A DNA stretch of 64,000 nt from Amorphochlora amoebiformis (taxonomy: Eukaryota > Cercozoa > Chlorarachniophyceae), in contig BAAHQB010000243.1 of NCBI GenBank assembly GCA_054601695.1, forward strand, positions 186,001 through 250,000, in the 5' to 3' direction. Position numbers and translations under genes: made by a program. Below the pieces are notes generated by a model. That model was not told the DNA's origin, did not search any database, and worked only from the letters and a program-made list of their open reading frames with translations. This document shows, piece after piece, positions 1-64,000 of the stretch. Each line of letters opens with the position of its first letter. The stretch's first letter is position 1.

Positions 1-22
1 CCCAAGCTCACCATCTCTCTCT

Positions 23-15269
<15,247 letters not shown>

Positions 15270-15998
15270 GTCCCCGACCCTCACCTTCACCTTCACCCCA
15301 CCCTCCTTCTCCTTTCCCCCCTCCCTTTTCTTCGGGGTAATCCTAAGCGGACTCGAGGCACAGAGGCGGTTCAGGCACGTGCCCCTGAGCGTTCTCTTCT
15401 GGTTATTAGAAGGTCAAAAGGATTCAGGGATATTCAAAGAAAAGGCACAGAAACCGCAGGATGATCTACCTTGTGATGAGTGCCTATATTCCCAATGATA
15501 ATCAGAGCGCCTGTAAGCCAAGCAAACTGTGCGACATATCGCGCCCTGAAATATTATTTTCCCCGATTATATACCCAATTTCTGCTCCAAGCGGAACTCG
15601 AGGACATTGACGGGGGAAAAGGAGGGCTGGGTTATGCAGTGAGAGCCCGGAACGGGTGCATGAGCCTTTTTTTTGCTGCCGAGGGTGCCTGTACCTTACG
15701 GAAGTCTTGCGCGCCTCCATCGGGAACTGGAAGGGTTTCAGAAGTGACTTTCCCCCAAGTCACAAATGTCACTATGGATGACCTCAACTGAGTCACTCTA
15801 CGTGACTACGTTTGTCATCGTGGGTGACAGCCAGTGTCAGCTACCCGCCAAAAGACAAACGTTTTCAACGGGCACGTATCCGGGTTGGAGGGAGAGATTG
15901 GGGGGCGAGGACGGTTTAGGGGGGATATAGGAAAGCGAAGGGAAAAATTTCTGTAATTCTCTGTTTTTGGAAGTGAGCGATGTTTTTGGTTTATCAGA
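15270..15998. promoter_or_regulatory. Divergent intergenic promoter region
   Basis: This 729-bp spacer lies between the start codons of the minus-strand SET gene and the plus-strand Ubl/coiled-coil gene. It is the most GC-balanced, least TA-repetitive stretch of the left half, which fits a shared bidirectional promoter. It contains a CT-rich run (about 15,278-15,335), an open but unrecognised 103-codon plus frame at 15,480-15,791, the phased TGAC/GTCA array at 15,745-15,839, and G-rich/AT sequence before the plus-strand ATG. No obvious TATA box could be separated from background. Confidence 0.6.
15745..15839. promoter_or_regulatory. Phased TGAC/GTCA half-site array
   Basis: Nine TGAC or GTCA tetramers begin at 15745, 15759, 15768, 15779, 15792, 15803, 15814, 15825 and 15836. 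The last five are exactly 11 bp apart and alternate in orientation (GTCA, TGAC, GTCA, TGAC, GTCA). One helical turn of spacing with alternating direction suggests cooperative binding of a bZIP/TALE/homeodomain-type factor that recognises TGAC. It sits about 160 bp upstream of the plus-strand ATG and about 480 bp upstream of the minus-strand ATG, so it could serve either gene. Confidence 0.55.
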
Positions 15999-26695
<10,697 letters not shown>

Positions 26696-27819
26696 AGGGC
26701 TCGAGGGCGTGAAATTCTGAGCCTCACGAGTTGGCAGCATTCAAGTTACTAGAGTTAATCAAGTCTTAAACTTGGACAGAATTGTATCTGACAGGGTAGA
26801 TTGTCCAGATTGGAATGCACTGCACCGGCTATACCGTACGCTAGATTCGAGACCTCTTGTCAACCGTAGTACATCTCATCAACCCAAACTAAGAACTAGA
26901 GCTGACTAGCTAGTAGGAGGGCGGGTATAGGGCGATGAATAACCACTCAGCTACGCTTACATATTCATCATATAGTTTCATGTATGATTATCTGGTTATG
27001 TGTGCGTACGCACGCACGTATGTGATCATCATATGATGATACGTACCTTGAGCTTGGGACGCAAACGTATACCTAGCGTCTAGTACGTTGTAGTTCAGTA
27101 ACTTCAGTTGTACGTACGTACGCTTATTCATTGTTTAGATTCTAGAGATGGAATGGTTTACGTACACTGCGTACTCATATGCTGGTACTTACTGTACTGC
27201 AGTGAACTTATGATGTACGTGTACGTACGTACTAGACATACCTAGATACCTACGTACGTATGAGATGTACGTACTAGCTAGACTAGACGTAGACGTACTA
27301 GACGTACCTGCGTACGTATGAGATGTACGGTACATACGTACCACCTACGTACGTATGAGATGTCTTAAGTATGTATGTCTAGTATCTACGGTAGATCATA
27401 TGCCGTGAGTCCATTCAGCTAGTCATAAGCATCTAAACATACTCTGGATACTTATTAGATGTAGTAAACGTATAACGTATAATCTAGGTAATCATTGTCA
27501 CATGATCTAGATGATATTTACGAGGCTAGGTCACATGAGCATAAAGGCCTCCCTTATCAATCTAGAAGCTTGCTTTAGATTATAGTAATTTTAACTCCAG
27601 ATACTGTATATGCACGCTTACTCACTAGACTCACTGGTACCCAATGTTAGAATTCCATGTTCTAGAAAACGTAGATTTTGTGCGTATATTTACCACACGC
27701 ACACACGTGTGATCTATGTGTGTGTGTTTAGATTACCTCAATAAATATATGTTTCCTCAGATAACTCAGACTCAATCGAGCACAGAACAGTTACACCTAG
27801 ATTGGTATGTATGACTGTT
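26696..27819. other. Convergent intergenic spacer rich in TACGTA palindromes
   Basis: This 1.1-kb spacer lies between the Ubl gene stop (TGA at 26695) and the HECT gene stop (27820-27822 on minus). Unlike the rest of the window it has almost no (TA)n. It is dense in overlapping CGTACG/TACGTA and CTAG words between about 27,000 and 27,400. It includes a perfect 16-bp palindrome at 27,025-27,040 (ATCATCATATGATGAT) and three copies of a unit containing CGTACGTATGAGATGT at about 27,249-27,271, 27,306-27,330 and 27,342-27,364. It should hold the 3' UTRs and polyadenylation sites of both genes. Confidence 0.6.
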
Positions 27820-63991
<36,172 letters not shown>

Positions 63992-64000
63992 GCATATTAA

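Noticed and set aside
15480-15791. 103-codon plus-strand ORF in the divergent promoter
   Set aside because: No recognised motif, uses a non-ATG start, overlaps the phased TGAC array, and a similar-length open frame exists on the other strand.

Overview
The window is nuclear DNA from an intron-dense eukaryote. It holds three protein-coding genes cut into about 128 short exons (mostly 30-130 nt) that float in long (TA)n microsatellites. Introns use GT-AG ends, the smallest are about 65 nt, and degenerate TTAGGG blocks occur inside introns. No rRNA, tRNA, CRISPR array or bacterial operon structure was seen. The lineage cannot be fixed from sequence alone; an intron-rich unicellular eukaryote (protist or alga) fits best. 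Exon models were built by hand from splice sites, codon phase across every junction, and family motifs; no search was run.

Layout. (1) Minus strand, about 23-15,269: a SET-domain lysine methyltransferase of the Rubisco-LSMT/SETD3 type, about 28 exons and about 542 aa. (2) 15,270-15,998: a divergent promoter region with a helically phased array of TGAC/GTCA half-sites. (3) Plus strand, 15,999-26,695: a 15-exon gene for a 318-aa protein with an N-terminal ubiquitin-like fold followed by coiled coil. (4) 26,696-27,819: a convergent intergenic spacer rich in TACGTA palindromes. (5) Minus strand, 27,820-63,991 (5' end possibly outside the window): a giant HECT E3 ubiquitin ligase, 83 exons over 36 kb, about 2,002 aa. 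Its order is N-terminal coil, SPRY, UBA, DEP-like, a CUB-like sandwich, a concanavalin/LamG-like domain, and C-terminal HECT. The spliced lengths are internally consistent: 6,009 nt for the HECT gene, 957 nt for the Ubl gene and 1,629 nt for the SET gene, each a multiple of 3 ending on a stop codon.

Almost everything else is simple or dispersed repeat: (TA)n in nearly every intron, TTAGGG-like blocks always in the same chromosomal orientation, a roughly 690-bp GGAGA minisatellite, CT-rich tracts, two related short elements with ATTGTTA/TAACAAT ends inserted in TA arrays, and several tandem duplications that copy splice junctions. The three genes do not form an obvious pathway, although two of them are ubiquitin-related (a HECT ligase and a Ubl-fold protein) and lie convergently next to each other.
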